Positions 12,955 through 23,201 of a stretch of 64,000 nucleotides of DNA are shown piece after piece (the stretch's first letter is position 1; every line of letters begins with the position of its first letter). A program made the position numbers and the translations under genes. The stretch is from Microvelia longipes (lineage: Eukaryota > Arthropoda > Insecta > Hemiptera > Veliidae). The notes beneath the pieces are model-generated. The model was not told where the DNA came from, ran no database searches, and was given only the letters and a program-made list of their open reading frames with translations. The stretch is from contig JACMZG010001914.1 of assembly GCA_018340805.1 (NCBI GenBank), positions 16,135,295 through 16,199,294 on the forward strand, written 5' to 3'.

Positions 12955-14078
12955 TGTCCATAATCTTCAAGCTCATCGCATTTTATCTTATAATAAAATG
13001 CTGCAGACGAAAAGGATTTTTAGTAACGAAACAAATAATAACCAAAATGTTCACCATACCAAGATGAGAAACTTTTAAAGTTTAAAAGTTCATTTCGAAA
13101 AACTTATTTTATTGGACTTCTTGCACAGGATGTCGGCCATCCTATTGGAAATTACCTGCCTGTTAGCCTTTTCCGCCTTGGAAAACCCTCTTTCATACGC
13201 CTCTGATATTCAACAATATTTCATGATTTTCAGAGAACATATGGTTTATGGTGGATGGACAAGTTAAACAGGAATTACTCCCCCCTGATGGTGGAAAACT
13301 GTATGAACTTATTGGATTTAAAAACTCAACTGATACTTGGCAAGAAAGTAAAGTACCTGTTGGACCATTCGACCAAGAAGTAAGTTCAATTTTTCTCTCG
13401 TGATAAACCAATCAATGATGAGATCAATTTTGCATATCTTCAATTATAGGAGTGCACGAGTTAACGTGCATTTTGGTTAGTAAATGTATTGTTCTTCCCT
13501 TTAATTAGCATTAGCTTTGATCATTTATCAATGTAGTTTCGATCACTGCATAAAATTGGAAGTGAATAAAACAATTGAATAAAATAAAACAAAAGATAGC
13601 TAAAATTCTTCACAAACTGGGGTTCGTAAAGAATTTTTACGTTTACTTTCCTTACCATAAAGTTTAGAACTACAGATTTCTCATATATTTTTAAGAAAGG
13701 CGACAAAGCAATTTATAAACTGTCCGTCATTTATTATTTCTTTTAATAGAATGATATACGTTTCAGTGTTTTATCTCAGTCGGATTGTCGGTTGGAGGCA
13801 TCAGAAATTTCCCAGATAATTCAATGAGCGGAGAAACCAAAAAACCATGGACTAATGGAGCTACAAAGGTAAGATAGAAAAATTTGAAAAAGTTCAAGTG
13901 TAAGGTTATAAAAATTATTTGTATAAAATAATTTTATGTTAATTACATCTATAAACAAAATGTTATATTGTTTCAGGCATTGGCGAATTTCTTTCAAGCT
14001 AAAGATAGTTGGCTGAGGACGTGGTCAGAAGAAGCTTCATTACTTCAGATAGATAGTGTTAAAGTAACTGCTATATAA
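2832..14078 (+). CDS. Secreted protein with three WSC domains and a GNBP-like (non-catalytic) GH16 domain
   Basis: Fourteen coding exons: 2832-2880, 4884-5040, 5615-5751, 5961-6129, 6379-6518, 7219-7378, 7538-7677, 8386-8618, 9347-9471, 9812-9978, 11589-11837, 13234-13379, 13767-13868, 13977-14078. All junctions are GT-AG, phases agree, and the total is 2076 nt (691 aa). Exon 1 encodes MVVNYLFYISLLFNSA, a clear signal peptide, followed by a perfect GTAAGT donor. Three WSC (putative carbohydrate-binding) domains follow at about residues 24-114, 127-216 and 225-315, each split over two exons with the GCY/GCF start and C-x-C pattern. A Pro/Thr-rich linker (about 325-345) leads to a GH16 domain like those of insect beta-1,3-glucan recognition proteins (LEDFNRPLDRTKW, PENSFVK, ENIWFMVDG, GGIRNFPD). 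The catalytic ExDxxE triad is replaced (K511, R513, G516), so a recognition rather than hydrolytic role is inferred. GNBPs usually carry an N-terminal CBM39, not WSC. Confidence 0.9.
3528..3551. repeat. (TA)n microsatellite
   Basis: About 12 uninterrupted TA units, in the first intron of the WSC-GH16 gene. Confidence 0.8.
4690..4800 (+). repeat. Dispersed GC-rich repeat, copy in intron 1
   Basis: Contains the pattern 'acaaccatgt' followed by a GC-rich stretch around 'aggcgcagggtcgcgag'. This is similar in order and content to 33940-34065 and 58665-58795. It looks like a fragment of a dispersed mobile element, diverged between copies. No coding capacity seen. Confidence 0.45.
8048..8130 (+). 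other. Possible alternative terminal exon of the WSC-GH16 gene
   Basis: Between the third WSC domain and the GH16 exons, an acceptor (tatgtacag) is followed by 27 open codons in the phase left by exon 7 (ends 7677). They begin AEVFPDDVHFMVDDESTV and end at TGA 8128-8130. No donor is visible before the stop. If used, the product would be a secreted protein with three WSC domains and no GH16. It could instead be a decayed exon, perhaps from a lost CBM39-like segment, or chance. No transcript evidence is available here. Confidence 0.3.
9694..9741. repeat. Near-perfect hairpin, 23-nt arms
   Basis: Arms 9694-9716 and 9719-9741 are complementary with one mismatch and a 2-nt loop, in an intron of the GH16 part of the gene, about 70 bases before the exon at 9812. 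Confidence 0.8.
11016..11075. repeat. Pair of perfect palindromes with the same core
   Basis: The first palindrome (11016-11038) has 11-bp arms around A11027. The second (11043-11075) has 16-bp arms around A11059. Both are centred on GCGGACCGC. They lie in the intron between exons ending 9978 and starting 11589. Confidence 0.85.
12000..12207 (-). mobile_element. tRNA-derived SINE, minus strand
   Basis: Read on the minus strand, 12207 to about 12138 resembles a tRNA head. It has an A-box-like 'gtgatcgtaaagg' and a B-box-like 'ggtccggggttcgca', followed by a body that contains 'agttggcga' in plus orientation. The same order, body then inverted B box, recurs at 54595-54785 and in part at 28375-28495, which supports a SINE family. 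It lies in an intron of the WSC-GH16 gene. The poly-A run at 11976-11992 (plus strand) is outside the body and is not a minus-strand 3' tail. Confidence 0.6.
12781..12868 (+). mobile_element. 3' end fragment of the R2-like retrotransposon
   Basis: About 85 bases from 'agattgataagtacgctgtg' to 'aaataaagtgctta' match the 3' UTR of the element at 50861-52988 closely. It is a severely 5'-truncated or decayed copy in an intron of the WSC-GH16 gene. It runs directly into a long (TA)n tract, which could have grown from the element's own TA-rich tail. Confidence 0.8.
12869..12948. repeat. (TA)n microsatellite
   Basis: About 40 TA units directly following the retrotransposon 3' end fragment. Apparent Tyr-Ile reading frames here are artefacts. 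Confidence 0.95.
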
Positions 14079-14165
14079 GCTAATAACATGTTAACATTTT
14101 AAAAGATCTTTACTCCGACTCACCTTAAACTTCGACTGACCCAGTTATTAGCTTCAAAAATCGAC

Positions 14166-14171
14166 AATAAA
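14166..14171 (+). terminator. Candidate polyadenylation signal of the WSC-GH16 gene
   Basis: AATAAA lies 88 bases after the stop codon at 14076-14078, the first canonical signal downstream on the same strand. Confidence 0.5.
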
Positions 14172-14540
14172 CTATTTCATGTTGTTGTTATGAACAAAAT
14201 CATCGAGTAACCAGTTATATTTTTGCGTATAGCCACGAGAAAGTACAAAGACATACCTCCGAACCGGATACCCTTGTGTCTAACGAAATTCCCTGGATAA
14301 CATGTTTAGTCTAGATGTATAGATAGTTTAAAGTTTACTTTAACAACAATCGAATTTTTATAATGAAGATTATTTCGACTTTTCGTTCATTGTACATTTT
14401 AATTTTTATAAAATTAACTTACAAAAATTAATTACTTATGTTTGTAATTTATTGTTTTTCTTTACATTATGATTTAATGATTGGTAGTTCTTGATACTTC
14501 ATTGGCATAAGAGTCAATACCAGGTTTCGGTATTATGCTC

Positions 14541-14953
14541 CCTTTTTCGGCTTTATGCTGCCTGTGGGAATAGTATCTCAAGGGGTTTTGGATTTAAAGA
14601 AGCCTTCAAGGTCCTTTGGCGTTTTCCAATTAAACACAGAAGGTTTAAAAGTGGTTCTTACTACTTCACTTACTTAAACTAAAGGGGTAATAGGTTTTCA
14701 GCCATATCTTACAGCCATAAACTAAGATATACCTGAAAACAGATTCCGTCTGTGTACATAAACAAAACCCTCATTTATTTATGTCGTAAACCTAGACAGT
14801 TGTTTAGTTTTCAAAGCCTTAAAAATAGATAGGTATGGGTCAATGCGATGGGCAAGTTGTCCCATGTCCATCTATTTTCCTTTTTCGGCTTAATGCTCCC
14901 TGTGGGAATTGTATCTTAAGGGGTTTTGGATCTTAAAGAAGCTTTCAAGGTTC
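14541..14953 (+). repeat. Two direct copies of a ~75-bp repeat
   Basis: Copies at about 14541-14613 and 14879-14953 both run from 'cctttttcggctt' through 'ggggttttggat' to 'ttcaagg' with a few substitutions. Spacing is about 338 bases. This is probably duplicated mobile-element debris, with no coding signal that I trust. Confidence 0.7.
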
Positions 14954-15210
14954 CTGAAACAAGCATAAACGTATAGGATCCCCTTATTGTAATAAGGGGA
15001 CCTAACGGATAAGGAAAGGGGACCTCTTTAATAAGGAATGGGTTAATGTAAGGAAAATCTGTTTAAATAAGGCCTCAAACTTTACTTGAAATTCTCTATA
15101 ATGAATAACAAATTGAATTTATGTTTTTTTTTTTAATTCAAGGTATACAAGTAAAAAAAGCCTAAATTAAAATCTTTTTAATATCACAAGTTTTGGCTAA
15201 TAAACAGGAT

Positions 15211-17844
15211 TTAAGCCGACGCAGTCTTTGATTGTTCCTCCAAAGATTTGCTTTTGACATATTCTTGCCAACCTACCCAAGCACCTTTGTAATTAACAGC
15301 ACTGAAAAATAAACAAAACATTAAGGGGTAAGTAAAAATTAAAATTAGGATGAAGGGTTCGTCTAATCAATTCGCTTTCAGACCGCAAATTGGCTCTTTT
15401 GTCGCCAATTGACTGAAAATTATCTCCTAATTTACAGTCTTCGACCCAACTAGAGATGATACTTAGATACATTATGTGGATACATAATGCAATGGATTCA
15501 GATAAATAAAAAATGTTATAGATGGTTCGATCTTGGTGGAACCCAAGGAATTTATATAAAGGTGGTGGAACCAGAAGGATTGTATACGGCTGTAAGGTTG
15601 CTATCCAAGGCGAACCACACACACGGCCTCGGCTCATACCACTTCCTAAAGCCTCTAGTTTTAAGGCCATGATGTAGAAACACATATGGTGGGCCATATT
15701 AAGGCCTGTGTCAAATTGTAAATTACCTCGGCTTTTCCTCTGAAAGTAATTTCGGTTCGGGGTTAAAATTTAAAACAAATCCATTTTCCTGCCTTGTTAC
15801 ATAAATATATTATGTTACATGAAACTACTCTTTTCCACCACTTTTTCTGGAACAATTCGATGGCTAAAAATAATTTGGAACTGTGCGTAAAGTTTTTTGG
15901 ACAAACACATTCATATTTACATAAAGAATCATACTTTTTATAGCCAAGTTGATTAGCTAGTGCTGTAGCAGCAGCTCCTCGTCTTCCAATTTTACATGAA
16001 AATACGATAATTTGGTCTTTTTCTGGTTTCGCAACCTTGTGGTCAGATAAAAATTTCTCGGGAGATTTGCTTAAAGCTTCTTCGACTTCGCTCACTGAAA
16101 TTAAACACACAATATCATTTAGGTTTAATGTTGATAACCGAATATAACCGCCATCAATCAAAAGTAACCACCCTAATCCAAAAATACATGCTAAAGCTAA
16201 TTAATGACTAATGGAAAAAAAGATTTGATTATTGATAGCTTATAGAGATTCCAATGGTTATTAATAGGTAGAAATGGATGCTAGAGATTACTAATGGTTA
16301 TTTTCCGATAATCGCTTTGATATCTAAATGTTAAAACGTATCTAAAAACTAATAATTTGAAGTGAAATGGGGAATAAAAAATTAGGTGTAAAATACATGC
16401 AGGATCAATTAAGACAGCTTCTAAATTATTATGAACTATTTAATATGATGTAAATTATCATACATATATGATCTTGCATACTATCTGAGTCTACTATTAA
16501 AGTCTTAAGATCAAGGTATGAATAACCAAAGATAAGACTCTGTTTGGTTTTGATACACCAATACTTCCAGCAAAGATTTTGAAACTTGATTGGGAAACGT
16601 AGTTTTAAATTATGCGGAATTTAAAACTAAGTTCTAACTAAAAATGAGTTTAAAAATCTATATATAAGAATTTATTTAAAGAACACACATAAGAAATTTT
16701 CTAAGGGTGTTATTGAAATCCTACTTATTCCATGTGTTCAAAATATTATCTGAAATAAAATTTATTGTATCTTTAGAGTGCGTAATTTTGATGGGGCTAA
16801 TTAACCAAAAATATCCTTTTATCTTCAAAAAATGATTTTATAATCTCTTTAAATACTCTAGGCTATAGCATTATTTTTTTCAGTTTAGTAATTATACTAA
16901 ACTGAAATAAAATAATACTATATGGACCTAGGGTATTAAAAGACCAGAGTTAAGAAAATGTCACGTAGGAAAAGCGCTTCTAACCAGTACTACCAAAAAG
17001 AAATTTAAATACTTGTTAATACGATTAAATACTAACGTGGTATATTAATAGCTCCAGGAAGAATGCCTCCATCTTGTACGATTTCTTCAACTCCTCGCAC
17101 GTCAATAATAAGAACATTAGGATCTTTCTGATATTTTAGTAGTTCTGGAGTATCTATTTCTTTAATTTGATGGCCAAGAACAGCGCACAATGTTATAGTC
17201 ACAACAACACAACATTTGAACCTTAAACAGTTTTTTACGTTAGATTAAACAATTCCATAAAACAAGAATAACAGTAAATAAAAAATAATGAGGAGCTTTA
17301 TTGTCTATAAATTCATTTTGGAACATTATTAAATTATTTTATTTTATTTAAATAAGGAGATATTTAACATTTTTAATACTTAATTATTTACTTATAATTT
17401 AGTATTGCAGTATTTCTATGTGAGGAACAAGGGACATTGGTTGTCCGACATTCTACACCATTAATAATTTAATGGCCAGGTAACTCTACTCTTATTACAC
17501 AGGTATTCAAGTAATTACTTGATTTTTTTATTTATCCGTAAATTTTATATTTTTTTATAAAATTTACGGACTAATGTCCTTTTACAAATTACTTAACTTG
17601 ATACCTGTTAAGTAATTACTGTACAATTTAATTACTAACTTGGGACCACCGCACCGTCTCTTATTGACCAAAAACTAATTTTAAACTCAGCACTGGCTAA
17701 CGTAACCGAAGGCTTTTAGATTTCAAAAATAAATGTAGAGTTAATGAAATAAAGGTAGGTAAAACATAAAATGAATATATAAAAATTAAAAATATAATAT
17801 AATAAAAATGCAAAAGAAATATTTGTTTAATTATTTACTTACAT
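15211..17844 (-). CDS. Secreted single-domain rhodanese (sulfurtransferase family)
   Basis: Coding exons on the minus strand: 17844-17843 (AT of the start codon), 17221-17037, 16094-15935, 15301-15211, total 438 nt, 145 aa. The ATG exists only after splicing: a 5' exon ends ...CAAACAT before a GTAAGT donor, and the next exon starts with G. The N-terminus MFKCCVVVTITLCAVLG is a good signal peptide. The rest is one rhodanese domain: LIIDVRGVEE, GAINIPL, the active-site loop FSCKIGRRGA with the catalytic Cys, and C-terminal NYKGAWVGW. Size and order match small TSTD/Hsp67B2-like rhodaneses, which move sulfane sulfur onto thiols or cyanide. A secreted or luminal form is inferred from the signal peptide. 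The donor after LGYK (minus strand GTATGA) was chosen over a later GTAAAT because only it keeps the C-terminal frame. Confidence 0.85.
16845..16932. repeat. Imperfect inverted repeat in rhodanese intron
   Basis: Arms of about 38 bases around 'cagtttagtaattatactaa' are complementary with several mismatches. It lies between the rhodanese exons at 16094 and 17037. Confidence 0.6.
17502..17615. repeat. Fold-back element in rhodanese intron 1
   Basis: A perfect central hairpin (tccgtaaattttata / tataaaatttacgga) is flanked by outer arms 'acaggtattcaagt' and 'acttgatacctgt'. It resembles a palindromic MITE. No target duplication could be fixed. Confidence 0.6.
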
Positions 17845-17845
17845 G

Positions 17846-19639
17846 TTTGGAAAATGTCTTGACTTATAAGTTTACAGTGCTTAAATTACTAACGCACTTT
17901 CTTTACTAGATTTTTGATAGAGTTGCTAAAATTATTTGCAAACAACTTTAAAGTTGTAGGTAAGCACACAAATGGCTGGCTAAGTGAAGCTTTATTAGGA
18001 TTCGCAGACTCGGAGGAGGGACTTACAGCTAAGAACAGGTTTGTTTTTTAAAACGATGGGATTTTTATGATTACATTGACGTATGATTCCAAGGTTACAC
18101 TTAGCACCGCACAACTGTTTATTTCTTTATTCTGTTTGAATTCTCTATGTTGTTTCCTCGTTCGCATTTAAGGCTATGCCCTCTATTAATATTTAGAAAA
18201 AATAACCCACATTTTACATCTGATTTGATTCCATGCATTGATTCCTACTCATATTCTGACAATTCTAAAATATCTAGGCTTTTAACAAATTTTCTTAGGA
18301 AATTACTTTATTGAGGTAGAAGTGGGACTGGGGGGGGGGGTACGTTTCCATCGTTTCTAATGATAGGGGTAATGAAATGGGTATTTCATTACCCCTGTTT
18401 TCACTCGGGCGATTCCGTTAGGCCTCAAACATTTTTTAAAAATTAAATTTCTTAAAAGATGTTTCTTATTCCTATTTGCTTGGTGTTTAAAATTGGAATT
18501 CCCCTTCCAGACCCCTACTACCACTACTACTAATATAAATAAATCTGATTTAGAATTGGCTTAGTAACGCATTAGAACACATATTATTGTCAGATTAAAG
18601 CCTATTAAAAGCGGATAGTTGACCAATTTGCAGCGATTCGATTTTATTAATGGTCAATTTATTAAAAAAATCTGTTGAAAAATGTTTGTGTCAAACAATA
18701 CTTTTAGATTCTGACAGCAAAGTTTGTATACAAAAGTGAAACGAATAAGTTGAGTGAAGGTAATTGCTGATCTGTGGAAGACTTATAATACCTGCGATGC
18801 TGTAGGACTCGAAACACATGCATTGTTTATTGATACTGACATTTCATTTTGGTAATTTTTATTTCATGTTAGGTGGATGTTGAAAACATCCACCTATCAA
18901 TAATTGTCAATTTATTAACAGCACACTCAAAACATGTACTGTAATACACCTGAAGATTTTACTAGTAGAAAATATCGGGTACAGGTTACCTCGGAACGTT
19001 TCCTTAACACATCGGATTCGCTACGCTCAGCCTCACTATTTTAGACTCAATTCGCTCTTCCTCAGCTAGCAAATACATTCGTTTTATTTCTAGAGATCAC
19101 CCATCCATGCACTGACCTCGCTCGACGCTGCTTAACTTTTATGTTCCAACAAAAATCGTATTTTTTATAAAGCGTAAACTAGACATTCAATAAAAATTGA
19201 ACTAATACTGATAATGAGATGAAACTTGGCACATATGTTCTTTTTATATATGTCTAAATGCATGCTGAATCTCAAATTGTTATAGCACAACTAGACATAA
19301 AGACTGGTTTTTGTACCAAGTTTTAACTCTCTAGCATAAATACCCTCAAAGTGACTTCAGTTATTAAGTATTAAGAAGGCCCGCCACTAATTACTGTTTC
19401 GATTAACTTAAAATCTTTTGAATAAAGCCAAATGACCTAAAATTTAATAGTTATTTTCACACTTTCACTATTATATTCTACAACCTAACTCATACATTCC
19501 TCTATCTAATAGACTATAATGTAATGTACTAAAGTATAGAGGGCTTAGTATAACAAGTGGCCAGAAAGGACCTTAAAATGTTTTCTAATTGGGAATATAG
19601 AAATAAAAAGTAAATTGGTTGTTTCTCTTTTCTTTTTAG
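17846..19639. other. Intergenic region with dispersed repeat
   Basis: The 5' UTR of the rhodanese gene extends into the left part (roughly 17843-17930). Perfect hairpins occur at 18366-18397 (arms 'aggggtaatgaaat') and about 18869-18893. A copy of a dispersed repeat lies at 19195-19360; its motifs 'actgataatgagatgaaact' and 'gtaccaagttt' recur at 39650-39870 and 58020-58290. No gene seen. Confidence 0.5.
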
Positions 19640-19707
19640 AAGTATCGAACATGTTAATACAAGTTATTAACCGATGAACATTATTTATACATTTGACACA
19701 CTGCCTG

Positions 19708-21139
19708 ATGATAAAGGATGATAATACTCAGTATAAGAAGATATGTAGCGCTGAAACGGAAGATAGGAAGAAAATAAAAACAACAACGACGAAAAGTTTA
19801 CAGAAAATACAAGAAACCCTTAGATGTGCTATGCAGGAAGATGATTCTATCGAGAATCTATGCAAGTAAATTATTTATAAATCTTTATGATTTATTCCTA
19901 AATAGAATAAAACTGTAATTTTATCCCTTAATTTTCACTTAAAAACATGAGCAATTTTCTTTTTTTGGGCCAATTCTCACTTCCCATTCCCACTTTTACC
20001 AGATTCTTGAGATAGAAGGGGCATGCTCATATAAATATGTAGAAGCTTGAAACAACTTGTTGTGCTCTGTGCTCAACTTACTCCAAGAGAGAGTTAAGGT
20101 TATTATAATAAATCAATCGTTCTCGGATTTTTTGTTTTGTTTTGTTTTACAAACGTTGTGTTGTATAAGTGACTGTATTATTTACAGTTTATTTCATTAT
20201 ATTACAAATCAAAGGAGTTGAGGTTACTTTTTTGATAGGGTCCCTCTAGTAATATCTCTATGACAGGTGCAAACAGCACACAGAAGACTTGGTAAACCCC
20301 ACTCACAAGATCAAAATTGAAAATGGAAAACAAAGGAATCTCAAAAATATTACTTTTCCTTATACAAAACAAATGATGTTCAAAAGAACACATTTACTTC
20401 CATTGCTCTCTCTCGGTAGTTGTTAGATAAAAATAAAAATAGTGTTAAATTCAAAATCCAGCCACCTCTCACTCAGTAAGTCACACTTATTAAATTTCCA
20501 TCCATGAACAATGCCAATTTTGCTTCTGTATATCTCGTATACTTTTAAAAGAAAAAAATGATACACCCACTTTTTTTTATCATACATCATATGTTTTTAT
20601 CCATGTAACAAGGATAAAAACATATGATGTATAATAAAAAAAAGTGGGTATATCATTTTTACTTTTTAAATAAAAAAAATTAGGCCGGTTGAGCCTAAGG
20701 ATTGCAAAAATCAGAAAAAAATAATGTTTCCTATATGTTCCAAGGGGAAATTTGTAATGGTAAACAAATATTTTTAAGAATTGTTTCATTTTTCAGAAAT
20801 AGCAAAAAAGATTGTGTAAAGAAAGAAAATCAAATGCAAGCTTGTCCTGCACAAGATTTTTGCACACAATTTGATCAAAGCTGCGACTTAGATCAATTGT
20901 GCACCAAAATAAAAAATAGAAAAACAAAATATGGCAATGAAAACAAAACAGCTCAAGAAAACATCAGCTGTAATCAAACTCCTTCTACTTTTAATCCTAT
21001 TCATTTACTATTATTTATTTTATTCCTTTTCATCGCTTTTATAGTAATTGTGTATCTATCTTGTAAAATACGGTTGATGCTAATTAGATTAATTGATTTA
21101 ATAATATGGACTGAAAGAAACGGTCTTCCGCCAATATAA
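19708..21139 (+). CDS. Unrecognised Cys-rich protein with C-terminal membrane segment
   Basis: Two coding exons, 19708-19865 and 20797-21139, join in phase at GTAAAT/TTTTTCAG to give 166 aa. I do not recognise the family. Residues 1-115 are hydrophilic, Lys-rich and hold about ten cysteines, with clusters such as QACPAQDFC and SCDLDQLC. Three N-glycosylation sequons (NKT, NIS, NQT) follow. A strong membrane segment, HLLLFILFLFIAFIVIVYL, lies near residues 120-140, then a basic and hydrophobic tail ending NGLPPI. No signal peptide is visible, so topology is unclear; the basic residues after the membrane segment suggest the C-terminus is cytosolic. Two short upstream ATGs precede the chosen start after a good acceptor at 19638-19639, so a non-coding 5' exon is likely. 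AATAAA signals follow near 21245-21255. Confidence 0.6.
20538..20670. repeat. Long hairpin just upstream of an exon
   Basis: Arms of about 58-60 bases fold around 'atgtaacaa'. The inner 21 bases (catcatatgtttttatcc region, 20582-20602 against 20612-20632) are essentially perfect; the outer parts have scattered mismatches. It sits in the intron of the Cys-rich gene, about 130 bases before the exon at 20797. Confidence 0.8.
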
Positions 21140-21370
21140 AATATTCCTAACTCAGGTTGACAAGATTCAGGACACTAAACACAGTTTATTTTTAAGTCTA
21201 AATTTAAACAAGAAATTTTTTTGTATCTAAATTTCTTTTTTGTAATAAATTGAATAAAATGTATCACAAACTAGTGCTGGAACTATTTTTGTGTAACCAC
21301 ATTTTTCTTTAAGAAATGATGTGAGTTCATAAATTTCTATAGAATTCATTATGTAGATTACTACAAGATA

Positions 21371-21430
21371 GGAAAAGTGGTATAATGGTTAATACGTGTT
21401 CCGGGTTCAATCTCAGTGGAGGCCTCTAGA
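21371..21430 (+). mobile_element. tRNA-like SINE head (diverged)
   Basis: 'gtggtataatggttaatacg' resembles an A box with D-loop and 'gggttcaatctc' resembles a B box. The spacing is shorter than in a real tRNA, so this is more likely a SINE head or decayed tRNA copy than a functional tRNA gene. Confidence 0.4.
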
Positions 21431-22975
21431 ATTTTCTTGAGAGATAAATAAAACTTATTGGCACCATCCTTCAAAAGGGATTTTAAAGCCGGTGGTTCTA
21501 AGCCTGTGCAATGCCAGGGACACGTAAAAGATCTTTAAAACTAAATTAACCAGGGTTTAGGGACATTGTATGACCCTAAATAGCAGCTTATACGTAGAAA
21601 GAAATATATATGTGTCTGCCTTATGGTTTCAAGAGTAGGAAGGCTTAATCTTACAGTGGGACATGTGTTCTTACTATTTAAAGCTATAGAAACTTATAGT
21701 AAGGTTTAGACTCATCTGTAGATTAGACACGGAATGCCTTCTTTGGAATCATAAAGTAGAACACCATCTTCTATCTAAAAAATTAAGAGAAAAAAGGGCC
21801 CAAAGACATGGCCTACTTGAAAGGTGATCTATCACCTCTCCCTAATTACTATCACGAGGGTTTTTATTTATTTACTCATGAATGTTAAATAGGCACATTA
21901 CAGCAGAAAAATTATCATTAAAGAATAATAATATAGCTAAGGTAATATTATAATATAATTTTATTAAAAATATGTCAGATATAAAGTGAAAGTTTACGTC
22001 AGCAACACAGCTCTCTAATTGTAACTTTATAAAAAATCGTCTTGGTTCTAAATTGGTTTCGATTGCTTCTGACAATTATAACAGACCTATTTGGCTCGTT
22101 GCTAAACTTTATACTATAGTAGAATCACAGTCTACTGTTATAATAGCAGGTAATCGTGTAAAGAAACTCTTAAAAAATCAAATAAAACAAGAATTTATTG
22201 TACGTAAATAAAATTAACAATTTGGTTCGGTAGAGATCACAAAGAAAAAATAATTTAATTTAATAATAGAATAAACTAAGAATAGAGGTTAGTTAAGAAA
22301 GCTGTGGTAAAATCCTATAAAGCATAAGACAATTAGTTACATATTCAAGATGCTAAAATAGTGAAGTTAAGCTTTTCAAATGCTTTTTCTTCAAAATTTC
22401 CTTTGAAAATTTGTCAAAAAATAAAGGTATGTCATAAAATCCTGGCTTAATCTAAGATGAAACAATACTGAGTAGGAAACAATTCTGCTAGTAGAAATTG
22501 GTCTGACTAAGAACCATTAGAATTGCTTTTTAACATGATTTTTACCATAAAAATACATTTATACGCAAGAATTGTACCCTACTTTGCAACATAAATATGT
22601 AACAGGTAACATTATGTAATTTTTACAATTGTATTTTTTTAATTGCAAAAACAGCATTGACTACAAGATTTTTTTCACAAAAACAATGTAACAATAAAAT
22701 TAAACAGGTTTTTAAAATAGTTTCAAAAATTGAAAATAGAAGCATATTTGGTTAAAATTTAAAATGTAAGGTGGATAAAATTCTATACTTTAAAATCTAC
22801 GTTGAAAATAAACATCTTTGGTTATCCCTTTAATTTACTAGAATGAAGAAATTGAAGAACCCTAAAAACAAATATCAGGCATTAAACTATTATAAACGGA
22901 TAAATTAATGATGCCGGTAATTTATTGGTAATATCATTTCACAAAAAAATACATAAAAATAAAGTAAAAATCAAA

Positions 22976-23201
22976 ACAATATAATTGTGCAAGAGACACT
23001 TAGGAAATGTAACAAGCAAAATGCAATGCTACATCTAGACGATGTTTTGTTAGACGTAACGAAACAGAGTGGGACAAGACATTATGTCGAGCCATCAATG
23101 ATGACGAATGATGAAACACTTCCCAAATGTAGCATCGCATTTTACTTGTTTCATTTCCTAGGTGTCTCTTGTACAATTATATTGTGTCAACTATTTATGT
23201 T
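22976..23201. mobile_element. Palindromic fold-back element (MITE-like), 226 bp
   Basis: The first ~62 bases (acaatataattgtgcaagag...) are repeated inverted at the end (...ctcttgtacaattatattgt) with about 6 mismatches. A short inner spacer includes 'gtcgagccatcaatgatgac'. An open reading frame across it is a by-product. The 12-mer 'aaaaatcaaaac' occurs on both sides (22967 and 23220), which may be a duplicated target, but the element edges do not match it exactly. Confidence 0.7.

Noticed and set aside
15293..15697. 134-codon minus-strand frame over the rhodanese 3' region, and a 61-codon plus-strand frame inside it
   Set aside because: Neither matches a family. They overlap a real exon and intron of the rhodanese gene and look like repeat debris.
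21371..21430. Functional tRNA gene
   Set aside because: The A-to-B box spacing is too short and no acceptor stem pairs, so I kept it only as a SINE-like head.
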